A program made the position numbers and the translations under genes. A stretch of 64,000 nt of DNA from Brockia lithotrophica (lineage in GTDB: Bacteria; Bacillota; Bacilli; Thermicanales; DSM-22653), in the NCBI GenBank assembly GCA_003050565.1, contig PEBW01000005.1, forward strand, positions 62,001-126,000, in the 5' to 3' direction. How positions within the stretch are numbered: position 1 is the stretch's first letter; the number at the start of each line of letters is the position of its first letter. The notes beneath the pieces are model-generated. The model did not search any database, was not told the DNA's origin, and was given only the letters and a program-made list of their open reading frames with translations. Below are positions 8,351 through 16,850 of this stretch, in pieces.

Positions 8351-8407
8351 CAAAGGCAAGCCTTCCTCTTTTGGGGACAAAAAACGGGGGGCACAAGGCG
8401 TGCACGG

Positions 8408-8429
8408 GTGTCCCCAAAGTGTCCCCAAA
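8408..8429. repeat. Exact tandem 11-bp repeat
   Basis: GTGTCCCCAAA occurs twice back to back (8408-8418, 8419-8429) between the broken permease and the tRNA cluster. It marks the tRNA-side end of the island; no integrase is seen. Confidence 0.7.
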
Positions 8430-8450
8430 ACCCATACAGCCGGCCAAAGG

Positions 8451-8479
8451 AAAAAGAAAAACGCGGCCTTCAGGCCGCG
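8451..8479 (-). terminator. Terminator of the tRNA operon
   Basis: Minus strand: CGCGGCC / GGCCGCG stem (8462-8468, 8473-8479) with a 4-base loop, followed by TTTTTCTTTTT. Confidence 0.85.
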
Positions 8480-8497
8480 CCGTTGTTTGCTTTCGTA

Positions 8498-8574
<77 letters not shown>

Positions 8575-8578
8575 ACCT

Positions 8579-8663
8579 TGGTGCGGTGGGCGAGACTCGA
8601 ACTCGCACGCCTTGCGGCACTACCCCCTCAAGATAGCGTGTCTACCAATTCCACCACCACCGC
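8579..8663 (-). tRNA. tRNA-Leu (GAG)
   Basis: Acceptor GCGGTGG / CCACCGC, anticodon stem CTATC / GGTAG with loop TTGAGGG (anticodon GAG), a long variable arm typical of tRNA-Leu, T-loop AGTTCGAGTCT, encoded CCA. Confidence 0.93.
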
Positions 8664-8726
8664 ACGTGACGGTACCAGAGCCTCGCGGTTCCGGCACCCG
8701 AACCTGCCGTGGGCAGGATGTAGACC

Positions 8727-8802
8727 TGGTCGGAACGGCGGGACTTGAACCCGCGACCTTACCCACCCCAAGGGTACGCGCTACCACCTGCGCCACGTCC
8801 CG
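8727..8802 (-). tRNA. tRNA-Pro (GGG)
   Basis: Acceptor CGGGACG / CGTTCCG, anticodon stem TACCC / GGGTA with loop TTGGGGT (anticodon GGG), T-loop GGTTCAAGTCC, encoded CCA. First gene of the tRNA transcript. Confidence 0.93.
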
Positions 8803-8836
8803 ACGTTCGGCTCCCTTTCGCGAACCGGCAAGAAGT

Positions 8837-8865
8837 ATCATACCGAATCCGTCGATGGACGTCAA
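8837..8865 (-). promoter_or_regulatory. Promoter of the tRNA-Pro/Leu/Val operon
   Basis: Minus strand TTGACG (8860-8865), 17-base spacer, TATGAT (8837-8842), about 34 bases before tRNA-Pro. Confidence 0.8.
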
Positions 8866-8945
8866 GAGGGTACCCGAAGTTTTTCGTGGAAGGCGGCCGT
8901 TCTCAGGCCGGGGATCCGCCCGCCGGCCGGAAAACGAAGCCTTTC

Positions 8946-9380
8946 TCACGGAGCGGCGCCCGGAAGAAAGCGCACGGCGTTGCGCGTCCCCGCCTCCAGG
9001 CGGTCCCCGAGGAACTTCCCGAGAGAGGCGAGAAACCCTTCTTCTACTCCGAGGGGATCGGAAGGCGCGGAGCGCGAAACCTCGCGCGTCTCCTCGGTAG
9101 TCTCCGGCCGAGGGGCCTTGCCGGTCGCACCGATCTGCGCATCTCCTCGTCCTGCATCGTCCGCCGTCGAACGGTCCCGTGCGCGGTGGTCGGGGGAGCC
9201 GGTGCCGGGTGCGCCGTGTAGGGTGGGGGACGTCGTTTCGGACGGCACAACGTTCCTTTCCCTCCCCTGCTCCGCTACCGAACGATCGTGCACGAGTTCG
9301 CCGAAGCTGAGTCCCAAGACGAAGCCGAAGAAAAACGCCAGGGAGAGGACGAGGCTCACCGTGAGAAAGGAGGTCTTCAC
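8946..9380 (-). CDS. yqxA: YqxA-like membrane-anchored protein downstream of spoIIP
   Basis: 144 residues with one N-terminal membrane segment (LTVSLVLSLAFFFGFVLGLS), then a hydrophilic low-complexity middle and a short helical end (EEGFLASLGKFLGDRLEAGT). In Bacillus the gene after spoIIP is yqxA (DUF3679), with the same layout; I assign it by position and shape, since direct similarity is slight. GTG 9380 overlaps the spoIIP stop (GTGA), which indicates translational coupling, with GGAGGCGAA just before. Function is unknown in the family. Confidence 0.6.
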   Translation of the reverse strand: MKTSFLTVSLVLSLAFFFGFVLGLSFGELVHDRSVAEQGRERNVVPSETTSPTLHGAPGTGSPDHRARDRSTADDAGRGDAQIGATGKAPRPETTEETREVSRSAPSDPLGVEEGFLASLGKFLGDRLEAGTRNAVRFLPGAAP

Positions 9381-10435
9381 TTCGCCTCCCCCCCGTCCGC
9401 GCCGACGATTTGGCGGACGACGGGTACGGCGTCCGCGTAATACTCAAAGAACACCCGGGCGAGAAGGCGGGCGGTCCGCTCGCTCTCCTCGCGCGTATTT
9501 TCGATGCCGCCGATTTCCACGGTCAGGGCGTGCGGAGAAAGGGACTGGTTGTACTCTCCGTTCCGTCCTTCCGTCCGCTCGTGGTACACCGTGGGACGCG
9601 TAATTCCGGGGTAGCGCGCTTCGAGACGGCGGACGAGCTCCTGGGCGAGGGCGGCATTTGTCTGCCAGTTCGGGTTCCCCTTTCCGATCACAAACATGAC
9701 TTTAGCGTAGGGACGTCCGTCGATTTGGGCGGTCGACTGCTCCCGAGGTACGCCGTCGCGGTGGATGTCGAAGATGTACGTGATGCGGGGGTCCCCGGCG
9801 AGATAGGTCTCTACGACCTCGCGCGACTTGGCGTACGAATGCCCGTAGGCGAGTCCGTCGCGAAGGAGGAGGGCGTAGATGTCCGTCGTGTCGTGAAGGG
9901 TCGGAACTCCCAGGCGGTCGAGCTCGTCGACGAAGGCCTTCCCCACGAGGGTGATGTTCACGTCGGGGTCGAGACCGTAGCTTTCCTTCCGTCCACGGGT
10001 GACCTCGATCCACGACTCGCGGTCGTGGGTATGGTAGACCAGCACCGCGGGAAGGGTGGCCTTGACCTGGGCGAGATCCGGCTTGGGGGCGTGCACCGGG
10101 AGTTCTTGCTCCGGAGTCGTCGCCTTCCCTTCCGGCCCCGCCGTCGACGGAGGTACCTTCGAAAGGTTCCCGAAAAGGGGAGCGTCGCTTCCCGCCCCGC
10201 TCGTGTACGGATCGGGGAGTTCTCCGAGAAGAGGCAGCCTTGAGACGACGGCGTGCGCAAGCGTCTCGCGGTCGACCGTCTCTCCGTACGGAGGCAAGAG
10301 AATGGTGAGGTGGGCCCGAGGCGGCAAGGAGGCGAGGGTCTTCCCGAGTGCCATCCCGAGGACGGCAATGCCTCCGACGACGAAGACGAGGTCTACGAGG
10401 AAGGAGAAGGGCGAGAACTTCATCTTCCGCCGCAC
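9377..10435 (-). CDS. spoIIP: Stage II sporulation protein P (SpoIIP)
   Basis: Cell-wall amidase/endopeptidase of the DMP (SpoIID-SpoIIM-SpoIIP) engulfment machine, anchored in the mother-cell membrane. One N-terminal membrane segment (FLVDLVFVVGGIAVLGMALG), a linker to about residue 125, then the catalytic domain with AVLVYHTHDRESW, TDIYALLLRDGLAYGHSYAK, IFDIHRDGVPRE, KVMFVIGKGNPNW and a C-terminal LTVEIGGIENTREE. The HTHDRESW, DIHRD and VEIGG blocks are the family's metal-site motifs. Length 352 is usual. GTG 10435 is preceded by AAGGGGGG. It follows gpr, as in Bacillus. Confidence 0.95.
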   Translation of the reverse strand: MRRKMKFSPFSFLVDLVFVVGGIAVLGMALGKTLASLPPRAHLTILLPPYGETVDRETLAHAVVSRLPLLGELPDPYTSGAGSDAPLFGNLSKVPPSTAGPEGKATTPEQELPVHAPKPDLAQVKATLPAVLVYHTHDRESWIEVTRGRKESYGLDPDVNITLVGKAFVDELDRLGVPTLHDTTDIYALLLRDGLAYGHSYAKSREVVETYLAGDPRITYIFDIHRDGVPREQSTAQIDGRPYAKVMFVIGKGNPNWQTNAALAQELVRRLEARYPGITRPTVYHERTEGRNGEYNQSLSPHALTVEIGGIENTREESERTARLLARVFFEYYADAVPVVRQIVGADGGEAK

Positions 10436-10527
10436 GCCGCATCCCCCCTTGCTTGTCCGAATCGGATCTCCTGTTCATCTCGGTAGGACACCGTATGCAA
10501 GGAGGGACGGATGTATACCCGGACGCC

Positions 10528-11622
10528 TCAAAACACGCCGTAGTTGCCCTCCGTGACGTCGGGGTGAAGGGCGCGGTTCAGCGCCGAAGCCAGAACGGTG
10601 GCGGCGCGGTCGACGAAGGCGTCGATGTCTTTGGGGGTGACGATGAAGTTGTACTCCACGGGTCCAAGGACCTCGACAAAGAGGGAGTGCCGCTCGTCGT
10701 CCGAAAGCTCGCCTAGAAAGCCGAGGATCGCCTGACGCACCTCGGACACGGGTTCGGACTCGCGCACGGACGAGGGGGCGATTCCGGAAAACGCGTCGGA
10801 AGGAACGAGCCTCCCCCTTGGCGGAGGATCGGTCTCCCACGCCAAACGCCGCCCAATCGAACGCTCGAGGACGTGGAGCGTGTCGGCCACGATCGTCGCG
10901 GCATCCACGACCGTGGGAATCCCGACGGCAAGGACGGGAACGCCGAGCTCCACTCGCGTGAGCGGACGGCGCTTCATCCCTAGACCCGATCCCGGTACGA
11001 TCCCCGTGTCCGAGAGTTGTACCGTCGTGTGCAGGCGCTCGAGGCGGTGGGCGCGCAAGGCGTCGACGGCGACGATGGCGCGGGGGGCGACGGCGCGCGC
11101 CAGCGCGGCGACGATTTCTCCCGTTTCAATCCCCGTCGTGCCCAAAACCCCCGGAGCAACGGCGGCTACGGGACGGAAACCAGAAAGATCGACGCCTTCC
11201 GCAGCGAAGAGGTGGTTGGTGACGTGGACGCGGGCGACGACCTCGGGACCAAGGGCGTCCGGCGTGACGTCGCGGTTTCCGAGGCCGACGACGAGTACGA
11301 GGTCGTCCGGCCCGATCCCGAAATCCTCGAAGTACCGATGCAACTCGGAGGCCAGGCGGTCTACGACGCGCGGGAGAAACGTACGGTCCTCTTCGCGCAG
11401 GCGAGGGGCTTCGAGGGTCGTGTACTTCCCCTTTGCCTTTCCGAGGCGATTCGCTGCGGCATCCGTGCGAATTTCCATGCGCGTGATCCGAATGTCGTCG
11501 TCCTCTTCGACGTCCACGTCTACCCCGTCCACTTCCTCCCCATCCCGGGCACGCACGGCCTCCCGCGCTTCTAGGGCCAAGTCCGTGCGCATGAGGTCGG
11601 GGAAGGCCATGGGCCGTTCCAT
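10528..11622 (-). CDS. gpr: Germination protease GPR
   Basis: Spore protease that degrades small acid-soluble proteins at germination; made as a zymogen in the forespore. The chosen start ATG 11622 (MERPMAFPDLMRTDLALEAR) has a GGAGGGA ribosome site 6 bases away; the longer frame from 11670 has none. The segment MRTDLALE resembles the family's own SASP-like processing site. Further on are VVGLGNRDVTPDALGPEVVA, VAPGVLGTTGIETGE, IVAVDALRAHRLERLHTTVQ and SDTGIVPGSGLG, all hallmark GPR blocks. It lies between divergent rpsT and spoIIP, as in Bacillus. Confidence 0.95.
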   Translation of the reverse strand: MERPMAFPDLMRTDLALEAREAVRARDGEEVDGVDVDVEEDDDIRITRMEIRTDAAANRLGKAKGKYTTLEAPRLREEDRTFLPRVVDRLASELHRYFEDFGIGPDDLVLVVGLGNRDVTPDALGPEVVARVHVTNHLFAAEGVDLSGFRPVAAVAPGVLGTTGIETGEIVAALARAVAPRAIVAVDALRAHRLERLHTTVQLSDTGIVPGSGLGMKRRPLTRVELGVPVLAVGIPTVVDAATIVADTLHVLERSIGRRLAWETDPPPRGRLVPSDAFSGIAPSSVRESEPVSEVRQAILGFLGELSDDERHSLFVEVLGPVEYNFIVTPKDIDAFVDRAATVLASALNRALHPDVTEGNYGVF

Positions 11623-11675
11623 GCTCGTCCCTCCTCGCGGAGTTGCCCTGCCCATTTTTCTCGTCTGCACTGAGG

Positions 11676-11703
11676 TAGTCTGCCCCGGAAGAGCGGATGT
11701 TCA
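11676..11703 (-). promoter_or_regulatory. Possible forespore (SigG/SigF-like) promoter of gpr
   Basis: Minus strand TGAACA (11698-11703) and CAGACTA (11676-11682) resemble the SigG pattern TGAATA / CATACTA (5 of 6 and 6 of 7), but the 15-base gap is short. Timing of gpr in Bacillus (SigF and SigG) makes this worth noting. The remaining bases between gpr and rpsT hold only the rpsT promoter and leader. Confidence 0.3.
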
Positions 11704-11862
11704 ACCTCCGCCTCGTGCGGTTTTCGACAGTTTTCAATAGCAAGGGGACGTTGGGCGACTGAGCAACCCTCCTCTACGTATCGAGCGAATCCTCTTCCCG
11801 CAGCCGCTTCCCCGTCGTCCCCGTGGCGAAGAGGACCACCCCCGCTCAGACGCGAATCTCCC

Positions 11863-11891
11863 TTGCGCCTTCTTCCCGTACATGGTAGACT
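11863..11891 (+). promoter_or_regulatory. Probable rpsT promoter
   Basis: TTGCGC (11863-11868), 17-base spacer, TAGACT (11886-11891). It leaves a leader of about 150 bases before rpsT. A weaker alternative is TTGCAC at about 11956. Confidence 0.45.
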
Positions 11892-12046
11892 GTTTTTCGT
11901 GACTCTCGACGAGATGCGGTTCATGCGGAGCGCCGCACGGTACGTTCGCCTCACATTGCACGTTAAAGAAGCGGCCTACACGCACGCGCATTCCCATACG
12001 GAAGACGCGAAACCGCAGCGATTCGGCAAAGCGGGGAGGGACTTCC

Positions 12047-12352
12047 ATGCCCAACAAGCGGTCGGCGGAAAAGCGCCTGCGCCAGAGCTTGAAGCGGCGA
12101 CAGCGCAACCTGCTCATCAAGGCGGACCTGCGCATTCGCGTAAAGCAGCTCGAACGCGCAATCAAAAACGGCGAGCCCTTGGAGAAGGTGCACGAGTTGT
12201 ACAACCTCGCCGCCAAGCGCCTCGAAATGGCCGCCTCCAAGGGCGTCATCCACCGGAACAAGGCGGCGCGCAAGAAGTCGCGCCTTATGGCCAAAGTGAA
12301 CGCGTACGCCGCAAGCCTCGCGCAGGCGGGCGGATCTGCGGAAGAAGCCTAA
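12047..12352 (+). CDS. rpsT: 30S ribosomal protein S20
   Basis: Small basic protein that binds 16S rRNA in early 30S assembly. 101 residues, MPNKRSAEKRLRQSLKRRQR at the start, IKNGEPLEKVHELYNLAAKR in the middle and GVIHRNKAARKKSRLMAKVN near the end, all typical of S20. A GGGGAGGG site precedes ATG. Divergent from gpr and convergent with holA, the Bacillus arrangement. Confidence 0.97.
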   Translation: MPNKRSAEKRLRQSLKRRQRNLLIKADLRIRVKQLERAIKNGEPLEKVHELYNLAAKRLEMAASKGVIHRNKAARKKSRLMAKVNAYAASLAQAGGSAEEA

Positions 12353-12355
12353 ACG

Positions 12356-12381
12356 CCGGCCCCGGTGGGGCCGGTTTTTTT
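12356..12381 (+). terminator. rpsT terminator
   Basis: CCGGCCCC / GGGGCCGG (12356-12363, 12367-12374) with a 3-base loop, then a run of seven T. Confidence 0.9.
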
Positions 12382-12395
12382 ATCGAGAGAAAGCC

Positions 12396-13649
12396 TTAAT
12401 CCGCCGAGGTGTGTGCGACCTTCGTCGCGATCCTCAGGAGGAACAGCCACAGAGCCTCGCGTCGCTCTTCTTCGCGGTAGATGCTCTTAAATCGTCCGTC
12501 CAACTCCGCGGCTTCAAGGTAGTAGCGGACGAGCTCTTCCTCGGAATAGCGGGCGCTTTCGCGCAGGGCCATGCGGACGGCGTAAGGATGCATGCCGGAG
12601 GCGCGGGCGAGGTCCTCCTCCGTGCGGTGCCCTTGGCCCTTTAGATGGCGGAGGACGAGGAAACGCTCGATGCGCTGAGCGACGAGGGCGAGAAGCCGTA
12701 TCGCTTCGTTCGGGCCGCCGGGGAGTGCCGACCAGTGCATTTCCATCTCCCGCACGTCTCCGCGCCATACGGCGGAAAGGAGGGGAAAGGCATCCCCTTC
12801 CTCCGGCGGCGGGATGAGGAGGCGTACTTCTTCTCCCCCGAGCACCTCTCCCTTCCGGGTTTGGGCGTAGAGGGCGAGTTTGTCTACGGCAAGGCGCAGG
12901 GCTGAGTACTCCGCGGGAAGCGCGTATTCGAGGTAGGCCAACGCCTCTTCCGTAAACCTTATGCCGCTCGCGCGGGCGACCTCTTGCACGAAGGCGATGC
13001 GTCCTCGGGCGGCGGGCAATCCAAGGGAAAGTACGCCCGCGGCGTGTCGTTCCACCCAGGCGACTGCGCGTTTGCGCCGATCGAGGCGTGCCTGCGGCAC
13101 GAAGATGAGGAGCGCGGTTTCCTGCGGCCAGTTGCGCTCCGCCTCCTCCGCCCACACCTCGAACTCCCGAAGGGGCTTACCGCCTTCGGCCGTCCCCAGG
13201 AACGTCGCCCCTTTCGCCCAAAGGAGCTTCCCCCGAGAGAAAAACGAGCCCGATGCCCATTCCCGAACCACGGCCTCCCATCCGTCGGCTTCCACGTCGA
13301 GGACGATGGTTTCGAAACCTTCCACTGCCCAATCCCCTGCGGCCGCAGGGGTGGGCGCGTCTGCCTCGGCCTTCGCCGCAGCGAACGCGGCGAGGTCCAA
13401 CCGCCGGCTCAGCGGCGGGAAGAGAGCGGAGACGGCAGCGCAAAAACGGGTGCCGAGTTCTCCCCCGGGACACGAATTCCCTTCCTCGCCGTCTTTCTCC
13501 CGGAGGGAGGCAACCAGGGAGCGGGCGACCGCCTCGAGGAGCGAGGCATCTTCCCCGACGAGGACGGCGAGCGGAAGTTTGCCCTTCGGTTCGCTTGCCC
13601 GGGCGGGCGAACCCCTCCCTCTGGGCTTGTCCGACGAAGAAGCGGTCAC
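12396..13649 (-). CDS. holA: DNA polymerase III delta subunit
   Basis: Clamp-loader subunit that opens the beta clamp. Divergent in sequence, but the C-terminal collar domain is clear: DAFPLLSAVWRGDVREMEMH, LLALVAQRIERFLVLRHLKG, LARASGMHPYAVRMALRESA and ELDGRFKS follow the HolA pattern (helix, 'G.HPY.V', 'LD..IK'). The N-terminal AAA-like half has GFETIVLDVEADGWEAVVRE and TALLIFVPQARLDRRKRA. Start GTG 13649 has GGAGGGAACGAC in front; the open frame extends to 13778 without support. 417 residues is longer than the usual about 340 because of an acidic, low-complexity N-terminal region. Its place next to rpsT supports the call. Confidence 0.82.
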   Translation of the reverse strand: MTASSSDKPRGRGSPARASEPKGKLPLAVLVGEDASLLEAVARSLVASLREKDGEEGNSCPGGELGTRFCAAVSALFPPLSRRLDLAAFAAAKAEADAPTPAAAGDWAVEGFETIVLDVEADGWEAVVREWASGSFFSRGKLLWAKGATFLGTAEGGKPLREFEVWAEEAERNWPQETALLIFVPQARLDRRKRAVAWVERHAAGVLSLGLPAARGRIAFVQEVARASGIRFTEEALAYLEYALPAEYSALRLAVDKLALYAQTRKGEVLGGEEVRLLIPPPEEGDAFPLLSAVWRGDVREMEMHWSALPGGPNEAIRLLALVAQRIERFLVLRHLKGQGHRTEEDLARASGMHPYAVRMALRESARYSEEELVRYYLEAAELDGRFKSIYREEERREALWLFLLRIATKVAHTSAD

Positions 13650-13674
13650 GTCGTTCCCTCCCTCGAAAGGCAAA

Positions 13675-13690
13675 GGGGCCTTGCGGCCCC
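13675..13690 (-). terminator. Weak terminator-like hairpin between dinG and holA
   Basis: GGGGCC / GGCCCC with a 4-base loop, then TTTGCCTTT on the minus strand, just before the holA ribosome site. Could thin out read-through from the helicase gene. The rest of 13650-13862 shows nothing. Confidence 0.35.
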
Positions 13691-13862
13691 GACGCCACCT
13701 TTCCCCTCTATGGAAACGCCGAGCAGACGTCCGCGGACCGACTGCTCGGGCGGGAAGCGTGGCGTTTTTAGTGTGCACCGACCGCTCACGTCCGTACGCA
13801 CCGAACTGGGGGAGAGACTCTCCAAATTGTACCGGTTCGATGTCCTCGAACGGCGTGCGGAA

Positions 13863-16112
13863 CTAGACCGGCGAGGAAGCCGCATCGCCGGCCTCGCTTC
13901 CCCTCTCCCCGCTTGCCGCGGCAAAAAAGGCCGGGACGTCGCCGACCTCTCCCCACGCTCCCCGGGGAAGGGATTGGAGGATCAGACGTCCGTAAGAACG
14001 ACGGAACAGGCGCGGGTCGAGGAAGACGACGACGCCGCGGTCCGTCTCGTGGCGGATGAGCCGGCCTAGGCCTTGGCGGAGCTTTACGATGGCCTTGGGA
14101 AGCATGTAGGAGCGAAATTCATCCCCCCGGCCGCCGGAGTGGCGCGCGGCCAAGGCTGCCACCAAAGGGTCGCGCGGGTTGGGAAAGGGGATCTTGGTGA
14201 TCACCACCGCGCGCAGGGATTCGCCGCGGAGGTCGATCCCCTCCCAAAAGGTGTCGTTTCCGAGCAAAAGGGCGCGCGACGCCCGACGAAAGCGTTCGAG
14301 GAGATCGTCGCGGGAACTCTCCGGCGAGTGGGCGAGAAGTTCCACGCCCTCCGCCTCGGCCCAGGAGGATAAGGTGGCGGCGACTTCTTCGATCGCCCGG
14401 AAGTTCGTAAAGAGGACGAGAACCTTACCGCCGAGGTACGGATAGAACTCCTTGAGCTTTTCCGTCACGAAGGGGGTGTGGAGGTCGGGAGCCCGGAAGC
14501 CCGCGGGAGGAAAGGGACCCTCGCGCACCCCGATGTAGAGGAGCTGCCCGAAGGTCCCCGGCGGGGGCTCCGCGAGGAACGTCGAGTACGAGCGGAGTCC
14601 CATTTCCCGGGCAAAGAGGTCCACTTCCCCGGCGACGGCGAGCGTGGCGCTCAAGAACAGGGGAGTGACCTTTTCCCAGTGGTCGCCGAGCACCTCTCCC
14701 GCATCGAGGGGCCGGGCAAAAAACGTCACGCCTTCCGAGGCAGGGGAAACGTTACGGTCCTGGGATTCCGCAGATGAGGTGACGCGAGCTCCTTTGTCCA
14801 AAGATGAGGTGTGGAAGGCGTCCGCTTCCGTCGGCGCCGCCCGGCGGCCTTCTGAACCCGAAGCCGACCAACCGTACACCCAGGCGTCGCCGCCTTCGCC
14901 GCCGAGGAAAAACTCGAGGTCCTGTACGAGGGCATCGAGACGGCGGAGAAAGCCGCGAATTCCCGCGGCCCCCGGGTCGGAGGCGTCGAATTCCTCGCGC
15001 TTGCGCGTGAGAAAATTTCGGAGGAGCTCGTACGCCTCGCGCTCGTGCCGGGGGACGTCGAACGGAGGGGTGAGGCGACCGGCGCGCTCCCCTTCCTCGA
15101 TACCCCCCGAAGGTAGGTCCGACCCGCTCCCCTCGAGCGCCGACGAGGGTAAGACCCGCCGGGCGATCTCTCCAAACGTCGCGCGGAAGCCGACGAAGAA
15201 GTTCTCCAAGAGGTAGAGAAGGTGCGCACGCTCGCCCTCAGCAGGGAAGGCGTGATTTACCCAAGCCCGGCGCCGTCGGCGCACCTCGTCGTACAGCGCA
15301 TAGGCTCGGCCAAGGGTGATTTCGCGGCCGAAAAATGCTGGGAATACGTCCGCCAGTCGGTGCGCTTCGTCAAAGAGGACGCGCCCGTGCGGCGGCAAAA
15401 CCCCCGCCTCTCCGGCGCGGGTGCGGGCGACGTCCGTGAGGTAGAGGGCGTGGTTCGTGACGACAACCTCTGCCTCCGCCAAGCGGCGGCGCGCCCGCTG
15501 GACGTAGCAGCGGTCGTAGTAGGGAGAGGCGTGGTACAGGCAGTCTTCGGGATCCGCACGGATCTCCTCCCAAACCTCCGCCGGGATCTTCCCCGCGAAT
15601 TCCTCCCGCAACCCTTCCTTGAGGTCCGGGGCTTGCCCGACGAGCTCGACGGCAAGAGGAACGTAGGGAGTCCCCGCGCCCCGGGCGTGGCCGGTGAGGA
15701 TGGGCTCCGCCCAGGCAAACAAACGCCGCAGGCATACGTAGTTTCCCCGCCCACGGGCGATTTCGAGGCGGGGAACGGGAAGGCCCAACTGCCTCAGGGC
15801 TTCGCGGGCTACGGGCCACTCCCGGTTGACGATCTGCTCTTGCAGGGGGAGCGTGTGCGTCGCGACGACCACCTTGTCCTCCGCAAGGACGGCGTACAGG
15901 GAAGCGGCCAAGAGGTAGGCTAAGGTCTTCCCCGTTCCCGTCGTCGCCTCGGCGAGAAGAGGGCGACCGGAAAGGAGGGACCCGATGAGCGCGTGGAAGA
16001 GCTCGCGCTGAACGGAACGCGGCCGGTATCCAGGGAGGATCCGGGAGAGGATCCCGCCTTCGGCAAACAGGGAATCCGCGTATCCTTCGAGCTGTGTCCG
16101 AAGCTCGTCCAC
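13863..16112 (-). CDS. DinG/YoaA-type ATP-dependent helicase
   Basis: Superfamily 2 (XPD-like) helicase for DNA repair. Motif I EATTGTGKTLAYLLA at about 54-68, motif Ia VVATHTLPLQEQI, DEAH box VLFDEAHRL, LFLSATL, motif V/VI region FWEGIDLRGESLRAVVITKI and KLRQGLGRLIRHETDRGVVV. The Fe-S region carries only three clear Cys (NYVC, EDC, YDRC) where XPD-type enzymes use four. The fourth may be replaced or the cluster lost, as in some Bacillus DinG proteins. No N-terminal exonuclease domain is present, unlike B. subtilis DinG. GTG 16112 follows GGGAGGTGGGG. It has displaced the com genes usually found near holA. Confidence 0.85.
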   Translation of the reverse strand: MDELRTQLEGYADSLFAEGGILSRILPGYRPRSVQRELFHALIGSLLSGRPLLAEATTGTGKTLAYLLAASLYAVLAEDKVVVATHTLPLQEQIVNREWPVAREALRQLGLPVPRLEIARGRGNYVCLRRLFAWAEPILTGHARGAGTPYVPLAVELVGQAPDLKEGLREEFAGKIPAEVWEEIRADPEDCLYHASPYYDRCYVQRARRRLAEAEVVVTNHALYLTDVARTRAGEAGVLPPHGRVLFDEAHRLADVFPAFFGREITLGRAYALYDEVRRRRRAWVNHAFPAEGERAHLLYLLENFFVGFRATFGEIARRVLPSSALEGSGSDLPSGGIEEGERAGRLTPPFDVPRHEREAYELLRNFLTRKREEFDASDPGAAGIRGFLRRLDALVQDLEFFLGGEGGDAWVYGWSASGSEGRRAAPTEADAFHTSSLDKGARVTSSAESQDRNVSPASEGVTFFARPLDAGEVLGDHWEKVTPLFLSATLAVAGEVDLFAREMGLRSYSTFLAEPPPGTFGQLLYIGVREGPFPPAGFRAPDLHTPFVTEKLKEFYPYLGGKVLVLFTNFRAIEEVAATLSSWAEAEGVELLAHSPESSRDDLLERFRRASRALLLGNDTFWEGIDLRGESLRAVVITKIPFPNPRDPLVAALAARHSGGRGDEFRSYMLPKAIVKLRQGLGRLIRHETDRGVVVFLDPRLFRRSYGRLILQSLPRGAWGEVGDVPAFFAAASGERGSEAGDAASSPV

Positions 16113-16158
16113 CGTACCCCACCTCCCCGCCGCCTCCGCCTACCGGGGTATCCCTCTC

Positions 16159-16719
16159 CTACGGCGTCCTACGGCCGTTGAGCTCCGCCGCGCGTTCGCG
16201 CAGTTCGCGCGTGAGCGATTCGATGTCCCTCTGGGCGATTTCGAGGAAGCGGCGGTAGTCCTCTCGCCCTTCTTCCGCACCTTCCAGTCCGCGACGGATC
16301 TCGTTGTAGATGTCGAGCAGGCGGTCGATTTCCGCCCGAAGGGCGTCTACGCGTTCTTGCGGCGTCTCTTGGGCAGCGTCCTCGAGGACCGCGTCGAGCC
16401 AGCCGTCCTCCCGCTCTTCCGGGTCGACTTCGAGGAGGACGTCGATCGTCTCGTCGCTCGTCGCCAGAGCCGCGATGAAGAGGAAGGGGTCGGGTACCTC
16501 GACCCCGTGGACGCGGGCGAAAAAGGGGACATTCGGCCAAAGGGCGCGCTTGCGCGTAGAAATGCGCACCCCTACCGGAGAGGATTCGATGTCGGAGACG
16601 AAACGCACGCGCTCGATCCGCCCGGCGAGGAAGGCCACGGCGGCAAGGCGGGGAGGATCCAGGGGACCGGTTTGGAGAAAACGCTTGAGCGCCTCCCACT
16701 TCTTCGTCCGATCGACCAC
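16159..16719 (-). CDS. Uncharacterised protein with C-terminal coiled coil
   Basis: 186 residues, not recognised. The first half is beta-rich and Val/Phe-rich (RIERVRFVSDIESSPVGVRI, NVPFFARVHGVEVPDPFLFI). The second half is acidic and heptad-like (QERVDALRAEIDRLLDIYNE, EIAQRDIESLTRELRERAAE), likely a coiled coil. GTG 16719 has GAGGAGGGGG at good distance, and a TATAAT sits at 16746-16751, so it is a real gene with its own -10. It is cytoplasmic (no membrane segment). It lies between leuS and the DinG-like helicase, with a strong hairpin separating it from leuS. Confidence 0.75.
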   Translation of the reverse strand: MVDRTKKWEALKRFLQTGPLDPPRLAAVAFLAGRIERVRFVSDIESSPVGVRISTRKRALWPNVPFFARVHGVEVPDPFLFIAALATSDETIDVLLEVDPEEREDGWLDAVLEDAAQETPQERVDALRAEIDRLLDIYNEIRRGLEGAEEGREDYRRFLEIAQRDIESLTRELRERAAELNGRRTP

Positions 16720-16764
16720 GACGGCCCCCTCCTCTCGTCGAGACTATTATACGGCATGCACGGG

Positions 16765-16793
16765 CAAGGCGCCGCCCTGATGGCGGCGCCTTG
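16765..16793 (-). terminator. Strong hairpin after leuS
   Basis: A perfect 12-bp stem CAAGGCGCCGCC / GGCGGCGCCTTG with a 5-base loop lies 58 bases past the leuS stop. There is no T run, so it may act as an mRNA 3' end or a weak terminator. Confidence 0.5.
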
Positions 16794-16850
16794 TGTTGCG
16801 CTCGGATCTCTTTCGTCCTCCCGTCCCGTGCGGCGCTCATCCCGGAGACT

